In this document: piece after piece, positions 16,159 to 23,798 of the stretch | Layout: each line of letters starts with the position of its first letter | Position numbering within the stretch: the stretch's first letter is position 1 | Assembly (NCBI GenBank): GCA_021811315.1 | Contig: JAJZPF010000021.1 | Coordinates: 1-44,392, forward strand | Direction of reading: 5' to 3' | Length of the DNA stretch: 44,392 nucleotides | Source of the DNA: a bacterium | GTDB lineage: Bacteria; Elusimicrobiota; Elusimicrobia; Elusimicrobiales; UBA9959 | The notes under the pieces: model-generated | The model's input: only the letters and a program-made list of their open reading frames with translations | Databases searched by the model: none | What the model was told of the DNA's origin: nothing | Program-made: the position numbers and the translations under genes

Positions 16159-17058
16159 ATGAAAAATATCCCTATTAAAGATACCGCCGCCGCTTTCGCC
16201 GCCGCCCTGGTCCTGGCTTTTTCCGGGGCGCTGAACGCCGCCCCCGCCCTGGACCAGCTTCAAGCCGGCGAGGGGCCGGCCGCGGTGCCGCCCCCGGCCG
16301 CTTCCGCGCCGGTAAACGGCGCCGCCGCGGAAGCCGATGCCGCGCTGAATTCTGTTTTCTCCTTTTTCGGCGAACCTTCCTTCCCCGCCGCGCAGCCCTC
16401 TGCCCTGAACAGGGGAAAAGACGCGGGCTTTACCGCCGAGCTGGAGTCCCAGCGCGACAATTACCTGCGCACCGAGGCTTATTTCACCACGGGCAAGGGG
16501 ACGAAGGTCCGCGTATCCCTGGCCAAGGGCAACTGCGCCGGCGGCGGAACCGCTTGCGAAGGCAAGGATAAAGCGGTCTTCACGCTGATGGCGGATTCCG
16601 GGCCCTATTTCCTGATACGCGGCATGGACATAGCCAATTTCTTCCCCATCTACAGCGGTTCCAGGACCGTCGAGATAGACGGCGAGAGCTATAAGATCAA
16701 GCTTTATCCCAAGCCGCTGAAGCCGGTGAACAGCGAACTCGAGGTGAAGGGCCCTTCCGGCCGGGGGATCAAGATCACGATGCAGCGCCTCAGCGAGGTC
16801 CTGATCGATAAATGCGTCCCGATTAGGCTTTCCCGCGATTACAGGATGGCCTACGCGACGGAAGTGGACCAGGCCGACGGCAAGCCGAAGTTCACCGCCC
16901 GCCGCCAGCTCATCATCTACCCGTTCCCGATGACCAGCGACCACGCCCACACCGTGCTGAGCGTTTCCGATATCAAGGCCGGCGGGACGCGCTTCCCCGA
17001 TTTCGAGCCCTCCTACACTTTCAGCATCAATGCCGGAGTCCTCAAAATAGCCCAGTAA
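16159..17058 (+). CDS. Secreted protein of unknown function, operon partner
   Basis: A 299-residue protein with a signal peptide (hydrophobic 8-28, cut near LNAA), an Ala/Pro-rich linker to about residue 70, then a beta-rich domain with one likely disulfide pair (GNCAGGGTACEG). The family is not recognised. The start has AAGGA eight bases upstream and follows the previous stop by 13 bases. A strong bidirectional terminator follows the stop. Confidence 0.8.
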   Translation: MKNIPIKDTAAAFAAALVLAFSGALNAAPALDQLQAGEGPAAVPPPAASAPVNGAAAEADAALNSVFSFFGEPSFPAAQPSALNRGKDAGFTAELESQRDNYLRTEAYFTTGKGTKVRVSLAKGNCAGGGTACEGKDKAVFTLMADSGPYFLIRGMDIANFFPIYSGSRTVEIDGESYKIKLYPKPLKPVNSELEVKGPSGRGIKITMQRLSEVLIDKCVPIRLSRDYRMAYATEVDQADGKPKFTARRQLIIYPFPMTSDHAHTVLSVSDIKAGGTRFPDFEPSYTFSINAGVLKIAQ

Positions 17059-17095
17059 ACCTTCTTAAATATCGGATCTTAATGCGCCAAAATAT

Positions 17096-17127
17096 CGCGG
17101 CGCCGGGTGATAAAACCCGGCGCCGCG
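17096..17127. terminator. Bidirectional intrinsic terminator
   Basis: CGCGGCGCCGGGT (17096-17108) and ACCCGGCGCCGCG (17115-17127) form a perfect 13-bp stem with a GATAAA loop, between two convergent genes. There is no long T run on either side, so it may stop transcription mainly by stem strength. Confidence 0.75.
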
Positions 17128-17143
17128 TTCATTAGCGGGTCAG

Positions 17144-17779
17144 CTAAGGCCAGGGCGGGAAAGTGAATTTGTCGCCTTGCTTCTTCTGAAGCGAGAGCTG
17201 GATATATTTCTCCTCGCCGGCCGCAGGCGGCGGCGCCTGGATGCTCGTTTTGCGGGTCGGAATCAGCGAGAACATAGCGCGGTCCCGGGCGCTTTCAAGC
17301 AATCTCTCTATTTTGGCCCGGTGGAGCTTAGCAGCGAAATTCTGGGCGGTCTTGAACCCGGCGGCATAAACCTTGATGTCCTTACAGGCGTATTGCGTCG
17401 CTTTGCCGAACTCTTTGTCGCCCGGATATTCTTTGCAATTGCCGCTGAACTTCGAGCAAAGCTTGCCGTAATCGCCCCGCATCCTTAAACGCATATTAGT
17501 TTCTACCAGGCCCTGGTCAGGCCCCGGTTTTCCGACGGCTTTCTGCCTGGCGGACAGGTCGTTCAGCAGGTCCCAAAGCGCCCAATAGGCGGCCGCGGAA
17601 TTGTTTACGGCCGCATCGACGGCCGGCAGCACGGCCTGCCTCGCAACGAGCGAGAGGTCTTTCGCGAAACCTTCCGCCTGCTCGCGATTCATCCCGCTCT
17701 TGTTTTCCTCCGCCCGGAGCGCCGCCGGAGTAAAGAATACGATAGCGACAAGCGCCGTTAAAATCACCTGTTTTCTCAT
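17144..17779 (-). CDS. Secreted protein of unknown function
   Basis: A 211-residue protein starting MRKQVILTALVAIVFFTPAA, a clear signal peptide cut near LRAEE. The start at 17779 has GAGG ten bases upstream; the frame is open further upstream but that stretch shows no coding character. The mature part is mostly helical with four cysteines (CSKFSGNC, YACKD), suggesting disulfides. No known domain is seen. It is divergent from the sigma factor gene 180 bases away and could be part of its regulon, by position only. Confidence 0.7.
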   Translation of the reverse strand: MRKQVILTALVAIVFFTPAALRAEENKSGMNREQAEGFAKDLSLVARQAVLPAVDAAVNNSAAAYWALWDLLNDLSARQKAVGKPGPDQGLVETNMRLRMRGDYGKLCSKFSGNCKEYPGDKEFGKATQYACKDIKVYAAGFKTAQNFAAKLHRAKIERLLESARDRAMFSLIPTRKTSIQAPPPAAGEEKYIQLSLQKKQGDKFTFPPWP

Positions 17780-17886
17780 TTTATTCAAACCTCGAGTCCA
17801 GCCGTTCTTTCCTCTTGCGGCCCGATAACACCAGCGTCGGAAGCGGAAGGCTAATTGCCGCCCGCCCCGAGATAAACATTCTACCA

Positions 17887-17911
17887 AAACAAAACCGCCG
17901 GGCTTCCCCGG
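17887..17911 (-). terminator. Terminator-cassette copy in a divergent intergenic region
   Basis: CCGGG-CTTC-CCCGG, which on the minus strand runs into CGGTTTTGTTTTGG. This matches the terminators at 20736 and 22607. Here no minus-strand gene ends just before it, so it may block antisense transcription from the sigma factor gene. Confidence 0.55.
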
Positions 17912-17934
17912 AAAGATTAGGCCGGTTCGATTGT

Positions 17935-17940
17935 ATATAA
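17935..17940 (+). promoter_or_regulatory. -10 element of the sigma factor operon
   Basis: A consensus TATAAT within TGTATATAATGACAGG lies 20 bases before the sigma factor start. A matching -35 is not evident. Confidence 0.45.
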
Positions 17941-17959
17941 TGACAGGACAGGAGGAATG

Positions 17960-18550
17960 ATGGACGAAACCGACACAGAAATAGTTGACCGCGTGCTTTC
18001 CGGCGAAACCGACGCTTTCGAACAGCTGGTAAACCGCCACCAAAGGCTTCTATACGACCTTTCTTTCCGCCTGACCGGCGACGCGGCGGAGGCGGAAGAT
18101 ATAGCGCAGGCGGCGTTCATAAAGATGTTCTCCAATTTAAGCTCCTACAAAAAAGAACTCGCTTTCAAGAACTGGGCTTACACCATAACGCTTAATATCG
18201 CCCGCAACCGGCTGAAGCGGAAAGCGCTGCTCCGGTTTTTACCGCTCGGCATCTTCTCCCCCGCGAACGACGGGGAGGACGCCCGCGTGCAGGAACCCGT
18301 GGAAGCGGGAAGCAGCCCCGACGCCCGCCTTGCCGCGAAGGACATGCGCTCCAGCCTTGAAAGCGCCATCTCCGCCCTGCCCGAGGAACTTAAAACCTCG
18401 TTCGTCCTGTATCATCTGCATAAAAACCCCGTTAAAGACATCTCTGAAACGCTTGGCATCTCCCCGAACGCGGTAAACATCCGTGTTTTTAAAGCGCGTG
18501 AGCGCCTGGCCAAGGAATTGGGGCCTAAATACCCGGAACAGTTCAATTAA
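17960..18550 (+). CDS. ECF-type RNA polymerase sigma factor
   Basis: A 196-residue extracytoplasmic-function sigma factor. Region 2 spans about residues 18-90 (FEQLVNRHQRLLYDLSFRLT, AEAEDIAQAAFIKMF, then FKNWAYTITLNIARNRLKRK), and region 4 about 135-190 (LPEELKTSFVLYHL, VKDISETLGISPNAVNIRVF, KARERLAKEL). A Pro/Asp-rich linker joins them. Two ATG codons adjoin; the second (17960) is chosen since GGAGG is four bases before it and only one base before the first. It is followed after 20 bases by a membrane protein that is probably its anti-sigma factor. Confidence 0.92.
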   Translation: MDETDTEIVDRVLSGETDAFEQLVNRHQRLLYDLSFRLTGDAAEAEDIAQAAFIKMFSNLSSYKKELAFKNWAYTITLNIARNRLKRKALLRFLPLGIFSPANDGEDARVQEPVEAGSSPDARLAAKDMRSSLESAISALPEELKTSFVLYHLHKNPVKDISETLGISPNAVNIRVFKARERLAKELGPKYPEQFN

Positions 18551-18570
18551 AGGGACCTCAGGAGAGACCT

Positions 18571-19161
18571 ATGAAAAATATCGACCTTGAAAAAGTTTTT
18601 GACACGGAATGCGGCAATATCCCCCTCAAAGAGCCGCGAGACCTCTGGCCGGGGGTCAGGACGGGGATAAAGAAAACCGGCGGACAAAGCCGCCCCGCAA
18701 GAACTCTCTGGGCCGCGGGATTTTCAGCCGCGGCAGTATTGATAGTCCTTTCCATCCCCGGCGCGACCGAAAGCATAAAGAACGGGCTCAAGAAACTGTT
18801 TTCCAGCGCCTATTCGGTGCAGCTGGGGGAGAACGCCGCCGCGAGCGGGACCCTCATTTCAGCCGACGGCGAATTAAAGGAGATCCGCGCCGGGGACATG
18901 CTCCTCGAGGTGCGCGTCACCGACTTCGATGAGCAGCGCGCAATGATAGCGCTTTCAGTTTTTTATACCGGGAAGCAGGCGGACGGCTCCGTTAAGAAAC
19001 TCATCTCGAAACCCAAAATATTAACGATGAAAGGAAAGTCGGCGGAGATCACGGTGACCGACAACAAGGGCAAGCCGGTATATAAATTCAAAATGACCCC
19101 CACTGAAAAAGACCCGGCGGCCTACACCGGAACCCTCGCCCCCATAACCCCGGTTCCCTGA
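18571..19161 (+). CDS. Probable anti-sigma factor, single-pass membrane protein
   Basis: A 196-residue protein: about 45 cytoplasmic residues, one transmembrane segment (about 47-64, AAGFSAAAVLIVLSIPGA), then a periplasmic domain. The N-terminal part is short and lacks a zinc (HxxxCxxC) motif. The periplasmic end carries ISKPKILTMKGKSAEITV, close to the strand motif of secretin subunits and related domains. Position directly after the sigma factor, with AGGAGAG five bases before the ATG, supports the anti-sigma role; sequence alone does not prove it. It would hold the sigma factor at the membrane until an envelope signal releases it. Confidence 0.65.
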   Translation: MKNIDLEKVFDTECGNIPLKEPRDLWPGVRTGIKKTGGQSRPARTLWAAGFSAAAVLIVLSIPGATESIKNGLKKLFSSAYSVQLGENAAASGTLISADGELKEIRAGDMLLEVRVTDFDEQRAMIALSVFYTGKQADGSVKKLISKPKILTMKGKSAEITVTDNKGKPVYKFKMTPTEKDPAAYTGTLAPITPVP

Positions 19162-19194
19162 GGACGGTTATTCCTGGCGTGCTCCCTTTGCTTT

Positions 19195-20517
19195 CTAATA
19201 AGAATAAGCCTGCGGAAGCATTATATTATTCGAGTTGGAACAGACGGTGTTCGCATGCAAAGCGTTGTCGATGACAAAATCAAGCAGCGGCAGGAACACG
19301 TTTTTAAGTTTGCTCCAGGCCGAGCCCGTAGGGGAATGGGAATCGTTGTTTAACTTGAGCTTTAACGAATTGTTCTGCCCCCTCAGCTGTTCGATCATGG
19401 GCTCAACGCTTGTTTTGTAATCGACTATATCATCCTGCGACGCGCTGAGAAGGAACATCTTTTTGCCCTGGTAGCGGTGCAGCCAGGTCATGCCGTCCAC
19501 CGCGGCCAATTCGTCACGCAGAGAATTCTCTTCGGGTTTCAGGTCCCTCAGAGCCACGGCGACTTCGCTGTCGGGCCTGGTATGAACCCTGTTCATGAGA
19601 ATGTTAGCCATGTCCACCCCGCCCACCAGATAACCGTACCCCGTGAACCCCTGGTCGAAAGCCCCTACGGTAAGGCCCATGACAGAACCGAGCGAAATGC
19701 CGGAAAGGGACATCTTTTTAGTGTCGACGTTGCCCCTGGTCTCCAGATAGTTCCTGAGCAGGTGGACGTCCAGGATGAGCTGGGCCATGTTCTTTCTGAA
19801 ATCCTCCATATTGGAGTTCAGAAATTCTTCATTACCCTGGCGCCGCTCGCCGTAATGGGGCATATGTATCACCACGACTATGGCGGGCTTGGCAAGCACG
19901 CCCGAGGACATGATCTTGCCCACGTCCTCGATCATCTCCACTTCGTTGAGGATATGGTGCAGCATGATGGTGGTCGGATACTTGTAATTACAGTACTGGT
20001 TCTGTACCGCAGTTTCGTATATCCTCGCCACCACGGTATTAGCGGCGTGACCGCCGGGCCTTTGTATAAGGCTCGGGAAACGCACGGTCGTTTCTTTTAC
20101 AAAATTTCCGGTGAGCCGCCGCTCCGTTACGGTGACGGGCCATTTCGCATTCTGTGAGATCCGGGAGTTCAGGGCCGAATATACCTGGTCCTGGAAATCC
20201 TCGCTTTTCCTTATCTCTTTTTCCAGCAGCTCATTTGAAATTTTGTTCTTATAGAGTTTCAAAAGCCCCTGCTCTATCTCCGTTCTCGAGGACGGCCCCG
20301 TAGGCAGCGGCTTGATGTCGAACTGGAATTCCGTCTGCTTGGCGGATTTCAGGCCGTTTTCCAGCGGCTGGTAGGCGGCTGACGGCTCCACTGCCGCAGC
20401 CTGCGTCCAGGCGGATGCCTTTAGATCAGAAGCCCTCACCGCGAGGTTCTCGAAATCGGCCGCATAAGCGGCTCCTGCTGTGCATATTATCGCCGCGGCT
20501 ATAAGGGTCTTTTTCAT
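19195..20517 (-). CDS. Secreted alpha/beta-hydrolase
   Basis: A 440-residue exported protein with a signal peptide (MKKTLIAAAIICTAGAAYAA). Residues 1-160 are a variable helical region; the rest is an alpha/beta-hydrolase fold. The nucleophile elbow is GISLGS with Ser275; SQDDIVDY and NDSHSPTG supply the likely Asp and His. PTTIMLHH and VVVIHMPHYGER look like the early strand and oxyanion segment. It is probably an esterase, lipase or peptidase in the periplasm. The start at 20517 has GAGGA six bases upstream. Confidence 0.75.
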   Translation of the reverse strand: MKKTLIAAAIICTAGAAYAADFENLAVRASDLKASAWTQAAAVEPSAAYQPLENGLKSAKQTEFQFDIKPLPTGPSSRTEIEQGLLKLYKNKISNELLEKEIRKSEDFQDQVYSALNSRISQNAKWPVTVTERRLTGNFVKETTVRFPSLIQRPGGHAANTVVARIYETAVQNQYCNYKYPTTIMLHHILNEVEMIEDVGKIMSSGVLAKPAIVVVIHMPHYGERRQGNEEFLNSNMEDFRKNMAQLILDVHLLRNYLETRGNVDTKKMSLSGISLGSVMGLTVGAFDQGFTGYGYLVGGVDMANILMNRVHTRPDSEVAVALRDLKPEENSLRDELAAVDGMTWLHRYQGKKMFLLSASQDDIVDYKTSVEPMIEQLRGQNNSLKLKLNNDSHSPTGSAWSKLKNVFLPLLDFVIDNALHANTVCSNSNNIMLPQAYSY

Positions 20518-20556
20518 GTTTATCCTCAAGACGCCGCCCCCGCTCCGGGGATCGCT

Positions 20557-20586
20557 GCGCGCGTCTATACTTATAGTATCGCGCGC
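20557..20586 (-). promoter_or_regulatory. Nested palindrome upstream of the hydrolase gene
   Basis: ATACT-ATA-AGTAT (minus strand) is flanked on both sides by GCGCG/CGCGC repeats, an unusual long dyad about 50 bases before the start codon. It overlaps the best -10-like sequence (TACTATA), so it may be an operator. Confidence 0.4.
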
Positions 20587-20603
20587 CGCGGGAGTATTTT
20601 CAT

Positions 20604-20627
20604 GGGCAGGAGGACCTACGTCCGCCC
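20604..20627. repeat. REP-like palindrome
   Basis: GGGCAGGAGGAC and GTCCGCCC form an imperfect hairpin around CTAC. It sits in the 283-base gap between two minus-strand genes, which otherwise holds the dyad upstream of it and the terminator downstream. Confidence 0.4.
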
Positions 20628-20735
20628 TACCAATATGCCCACATATTTATAGGCAGGAAACGCGGGCCACAGGAAACAGACTCCCCCCCGCCGGAAGACC
20701 GGGCCCGGACCCCCCGACCTGCGCCAAAAACAAAA

Positions 20736-20753
20736 CCGCCGGCGAACCGGCGG
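20736..20753 (-). terminator. Intrinsic terminator of the DUF4097 gene
   Basis: CCGCCGG-CGAA-CCGGCGG with TTTTGTTTTTGG following on the minus strand. Part of a recurring terminator cassette in this window. Confidence 0.8.
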
Positions 20754-20763
20754 CTTTATTGTT

Positions 20764-20796
20764 AGCGGCAAGTCATAAAGTCATATACGTCCCCTT
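20764..20796. repeat. CAAGTCATAAAGTCAT repeat, copy 1
   Basis: CAAGTCATAAAGTCAT followed by ATACGTCCCC. About 29 of 33 bases match 22170-22202. Internally it repeats AGTCAT twice. It lies between the DUF4097 stop and its terminator. Confidence 0.75.
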
Positions 20797-20800
20797 CCGC

Positions 20801-21598
20801 TTATTGAGCATTCAGGGCCAGGTCGCCGGAGGTCGTCTTAACGTTTATTTTGAGGCCGGCAGCGGGGTCGTTGATGATATTATTGCTCTGATCTCCGGAA
20901 ACGGAATGGAAAGTGGCGGCGGCCTTCGCCCCTTTAGGGAAAACGAGCTTTACGTTCCCGCTTACGGTCTCCAGGCTGAAAACGCCTTTCGCGGCGGGTT
21001 TCAACACTTTAAGGCTTATTTCTCCGCTGACAGAACGCGCCTGGACATCTTCGGACGAGCTGATATCGCCGGAAATATCCCCGCTCGTCGTCTTCAGATA
21101 GATCTTACCCGCCGCCCCGGAGAATTCCAGGTTTCCGCTGACGGTGGTGAGAGAAAGCCCGGCGGAACCGGAAACCGCAGCGTCTCCCGACACCGTTTTC
21201 CCGGTAACCGGCCCGTTGACGCCGTCCACCTTCAGAGCGCCCGAGACCGTAACCGGGTTCAAGTCCATGCCAGCCGGGGCTTTGATGGCGAATTTAGCGC
21301 AAGGCTCGTCCTTGGAGCCGAAAGAGAAGAACTGCCAGCGTTTTTTCCTCTTAGCTTCGAGGAACACCGTTTTGCCGCGCGTTTCGGCCGTGAGCTCGCA
21401 CTTCTCCGCGTCGTAAGTCATGTCCGCGCCGATAGTTCCGGCGGCGCCCGCCGCGATCGAGATATCGCCGTCCACGGAACGCACGGCCAGTTGCGTGATC
21501 CCGGCGGCGCTAAAGTCCTTGTGCACGGTGCCGACGGCGGCCCCGGCCGAAAGCGGCAGAGCGAAGACGAAAGACAAAGCCAACCTGTTGATAGTCAT
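20801..21598 (-). CDS. DUF4097-type secreted beta-repeat protein
   Basis: A 265-residue exported protein (signal peptide ending SAGA). The mature part is a series of short beta repeats containing the motif [TV]-VSG-[DN]-x-x or TTSGD (for example KTVSGDAAV, TTVSGNLEF, KTTSGDISG, RSVSGEISL, ETVSGNVKL, KTTSGDLAL), typical of the DUF4097 putative-adhesin family and predicted to form a right-handed beta helix. Periplasmic or surface; function unknown in this family. GGA lies a few bases before the ATG. Confidence 0.85.
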   Translation of the reverse strand: MTINRLALSFVFALPLSAGAAVGTVHKDFSAAGITQLAVRSVDGDISIAAGAAGTIGADMTYDAEKCELTAETRGKTVFLEAKRKKRWQFFSFGSKDEPCAKFAIKAPAGMDLNPVTVSGALKVDGVNGPVTGKTVSGDAAVSGSAGLSLTTVSGNLEFSGAAGKIYLKTTSGDISGDISSSEDVQARSVSGEISLKVLKPAAKGVFSLETVSGNVKLVFPKGAKAAATFHSVSGDQSNNIINDPAAGLKINVKTTSGDLALNAQ

Positions 21599-21664
21599 TT
21601 TTTCCTTTAAATACCCGTCCTGTTCCTGTTTTCCGACCTTCGCCCCGCCTCTCCGTTTTCTCTC

Positions 21665-22069
21665 TTAGCGGCGGGACCAGACGAAATTAATATCCTCAGG
21701 TCTTTTAAGGCCTTTTTTTCCGGATTTCCCCTGTTTGAGAAGCGCCGCGATATGGTAAGCGGCAACGATAAAGAACGCGGGATTCGCCAAAACGCCCGCC
21801 GCGGCCAGTCCGATGTACCCGACATGCGCTATGGTCTGGATAGAGCGCGGCTCGGCGGAAATGCTCTTATCGCTCCCGACGTAATGGGGCAGCGCCGCCA
21901 GAGAGGACAGCTTCTCTTCCTTCGGCGCGGCGAACCACGGCAGCTCCAGCTTTAAACAGACGGCGCCCGGCCGCTGGAACGGATACCGCGCCTTGCCCTG
22001 CGCGGAAACAGCTGCGGCAAACAGAAATATCGCCGCGGCCACTGCGGAAAAAACTTTTATTGGTCTCAT
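21665..22069 (-). CDS. Small secreted protein of unknown function
   Basis: A 134-residue protein with a signal peptide (VFSAVAAAIFLFAAAVSAQ) and a second hydrophobic segment near residues 80-115 (VGYIGLAAAGVLANPAFFIV, then AAYHIAALL), followed by a basic C terminus (KSGKKGLKRP). No family recognised. It lies upstream of the DUF4097 gene in the same direction with 66 bases between. Confidence 0.6.
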   Translation of the reverse strand: MRPIKVFSAVAAAIFLFAAAVSAQGKARYPFQRPGAVCLKLELPWFAAPKEEKLSSLAALPHYVGSDKSISAEPRSIQTIAHVGYIGLAAAGVLANPAFFIVAAYHIAALLKQGKSGKKGLKRPEDINFVWSRR

Positions 22070-22138
22070 AACCCTGTTCTATTATACGACAGAAGCCGTA
22101 AAAAGGTTGCACCCCGCTGTTTTTTCCCTCCCGAACAG

Positions 22139-22165
22139 AACCGCGGGATAGCCCGGTGGTTCTAT
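22139..22165. other. Hairpin beside repeat copy 2
   Basis: AGAACCGCGGG and CCCGGTGGTTCT pair over about 11 bp with one bulge and an ATAG loop. No T run is present. The neighbouring repeat also follows a hairpin at its other location. Confidence 0.45.
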
Positions 22166-22169
22166 AGTC

Positions 22170-22202
22170 AGCAACAAGTCATAAAGTCATGTACGTCCCT
22201 TA
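22170..22202. repeat. CAAGTCATAAAGTCAT repeat, copy 2
   Basis: Matches 20764-20796 (CAAGTCATAAAGTCAT, then GTACGTCCCT). It lies in the gap between the small secreted protein and the XRE regulator. Confidence 0.75.
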
Positions 22203-22236
22203 TCTCCCGCGAAACAAGCGGATCGAACAAGAGAGA

Positions 22237-22264
22237 TTGACATATATAGCATATGTGCTATACC
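22237..22264 (+). promoter_or_regulatory. Promoter of the XRE regulator with embedded operator
   Basis: A consensus -35 TTGACA (22237-22242) and a TATACC -10 (22259-22264) are 16 bases apart. Between and over them lies TATAGCA-TATG-TGCTATA (22245-22262), a perfect 7-bp dyad. A repressor bound there would block RNA polymerase, the usual design for self-repression by an XRE protein. Confidence 0.7.
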
Positions 22265-22285
22265 ATATGAGGAATTTTATAATTT

Positions 22286-22630
22286 ATGAAAAAGAAACGG
22301 GCTGGAATTCGCTTAGAAGATGTAATTGCCGAATGGGAAAAAGATCCCCGCTGGAAAGAAGCCTATGACCTTGCTGATATAGAGGTCCGCCTGGCCTTAC
22401 AGATAAACAGGGCCAGGACTAAAGCATGCCTGACCCAGGGCCAGTTGGCCAAAGCCGTCGGAACCACCCAGTCCGTGATCTCCCGCATAGAGGCCGGCAA
22501 CCAGAACCTCACCGTCCGCACCCTCTCCAAAATAGCCGCCGTCCTCCACACCGCCCTGATCATCCAGCTCCGCCACACGCAAACCCCTCCCCGCCCAAAA
22601 CAAAAACCGCCGGGCTACCCGGCGGCTTAA
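22286..22630 (+). CDS. XRE-family transcriptional regulator, HigA-like antitoxin type
   Basis: A 114-residue protein. Residues 8-45 are a charged helical segment (LEDVIAEWEKDPRWKEAYD) common in HigA-type antitoxins; residues 45-95 are the helix-turn-helix (LTQGQLAKAVGTTQSVISRI, EAGNQNLTVRTLSKIAAVL). No toxin gene lies on either side on this strand, so it looks like an orphan or a stand-alone repressor. The last 12-15 residues (RPKQKPPGYPAA) are encoded by the terminator hairpin of the convergent Abi gene and are unlike the rest, so they may be an acquired tail. Confidence 0.85.
   Translation: MKKKRAGIRLEDVIAEWEKDPRWKEAYDLADIEVRLALQINRARTKACLTQGQLAKAVGTTQSVISRIEAGNQNLTVRTLSKIAAVLHTALIIQLRHTQTPPRPKQKPPGYPAA
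22607..22625 (-). terminator. Intrinsic terminator of the Abi pseudogene
   Basis: CCGCCGGG-CTA-CCCGGCGG; on the minus strand it continues into TTTTTGTTTTGGG. It overlaps the 3' end of the XRE coding sequence. Confidence 0.8.
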
Positions 22631-22659
22631 CTTAATGGATGCCCCCTCTTCCCTTTACT

Positions 22660-23550
22660 TTATTGCCATAGGGGACTTTCTTTCCAGTTATCAGGGAAGC
22701 CCATGCTCCGGCGGGATATTTCCGGATATTCTTCCAGCAAGGCAACTAAACGGCCCTCCCATTTGCTATGGGGCGCCGTGATCCTGAGCAGATAACAGAG
22801 TATGGTCAGCACACCGAAAATCCTGTTCTGCGGGATGGCGACCGGCGCGTGCCATTGCGGGTACTTGGATTTTCTAGGAATGAAAGGCTTAACCCCCAGC
22901 TCCCTATTCCAGAGCCGGCCGTGATGCGCGCAGATGTTACGGATCACATTTATAGTATGCAGCCAGGACGTTAAAACCTCATCGGGCACATTATAATGCC
23001 CGGCGATATTTCTTCTAACCTCGTCGGTTACACCCCTGTACATTTTCATCGTGCAGCCGAAGGGCATTATCTCACCGGCTATCCATAACGGCAGAAATGG
23101 ATGGACATCTCCGTATTTAGCTTTAAAATGAGCCACAAATGTTTCGCGGCTGCGGGCGAATTCCTTTTGTACTTCTTCGATTCACCGGGCAAACTCAGCC
23201 GGGCTCAATTGCGGCAAAGCCGCCGGCTCGGCATAGCCGAAAGCGCCGTTAAACCGGGACAGCTCATAGATGAGCCGCGTCCTGACGGAAACCTCTACGC
23301 GCTCAATTGCGTCCATTACGATAAGCCGAAACCTGCGGTCAAAGGTGTAATGCCGCCAGGCGCGGTCCAGGGTGGTGCCGGGCTTAAAGGTGTCGTCCGG
23401 CTGGCGGAAGGGATAAAGATAACCGCTTAAGCGGTAATAATTCACGTTTTCCAGGATTTTGATCAGGAGGGCTTTATCCGCGATAAGACCGCGCTGGATA
23501 AGGAGGTCAGCCTGGGCTTCAAAGGAAAGGTGGCCCTTATCATACTTCAT
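22660..23550 (-). pseudogene. Abi_2 (AbiD/AbiF-type) abortive-infection gene broken by one in-frame UGA
   Basis: Two collinear pieces in the same frame encode one Abi_2 protein of about 296 residues. The first part (residues 1-122) has LSFEAQADLLIQRGL, NVNYYRLSGYLYPFR and IERVEVSVRTRLIYEL; the second has PLWIAGEIMPFG, NVIRNICAHHGRLWNRELG with the HEPN-type R-x4-H pattern. They are separated only by a TGA at 23182-23184, in AEFAR-stop-IEEVQKEFARSRETF. The frame remains open and family-like on both sides, so a recent single nonsense change is likely, possibly TGG to TGA since an aromatic residue fits there. Intact members are predicted RNA-targeting phage-defence proteins. A restart at 23136 could give a 158-residue C-terminal fragment. 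Confidence 0.85.
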
Positions 23551-23565
23551 AAAGGCCGCCCATAA

Positions 23566-23615
23566 AGCAAAAACCCACCGGATTTCGCGTGCCTTTCGGC
23601 AGAGGCGCGGTGGGT
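23566..23615 (-). terminator. Terminator downstream of the MotA-like gene
   Basis: ACCCACCG (23573-23580) pairs with CGGTGGGT (23608-23615), with an inner GCC/GGC pair, and runs into TTTTTGCTTT on the minus strand. It lies just before the Abi start codon. The rest of the 250-base gap holds the repeat at 23734 and a TATAATATAG block. Confidence 0.65.
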
Positions 23616-23733
23616 ATGCTGGATATAATATAGCTGATTTTATTCATATGTTCAAGGCCGGCCCGATTATTCCCAAGTCTCTTTCCAACAAAGCCCTCTA
23701 GCATTGACCTTCAGAATATCCCGCCAACCCTGC

Positions 23734-23770
23734 AAATAGCATAGCAGACGAACCCGACAAGGGCGTGTCG
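23734..23770. repeat. 37-bp dispersed repeat, copy 1
   Basis: AAATAGCATAGCA, then AACCCGACAAGGGCGTGTCG. It matches 44204-44240 at 34 of 37 positions. The right half is a small hairpin (CGACA/TGTCG). Confidence 0.8.
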
Positions 23771-23798
23771 ACTTGGAAAGAATGTATGCGAGGGAAAT

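Noticed and set aside
17780..18043. N-terminal extension of the secreted protein gene at 17144-17779
   Set aside because: The upstream frame overlaps the divergent sigma factor and would hide a clear signal peptide that has its own ribosome site.
23182..23184. UGA read as tryptophan or selenocysteine
   Set aside because: Other genes use UGA as a normal stop (for example pruA), no SECIS-like element is evident and the family has no selenocysteine; a nonsense mutation is simpler.
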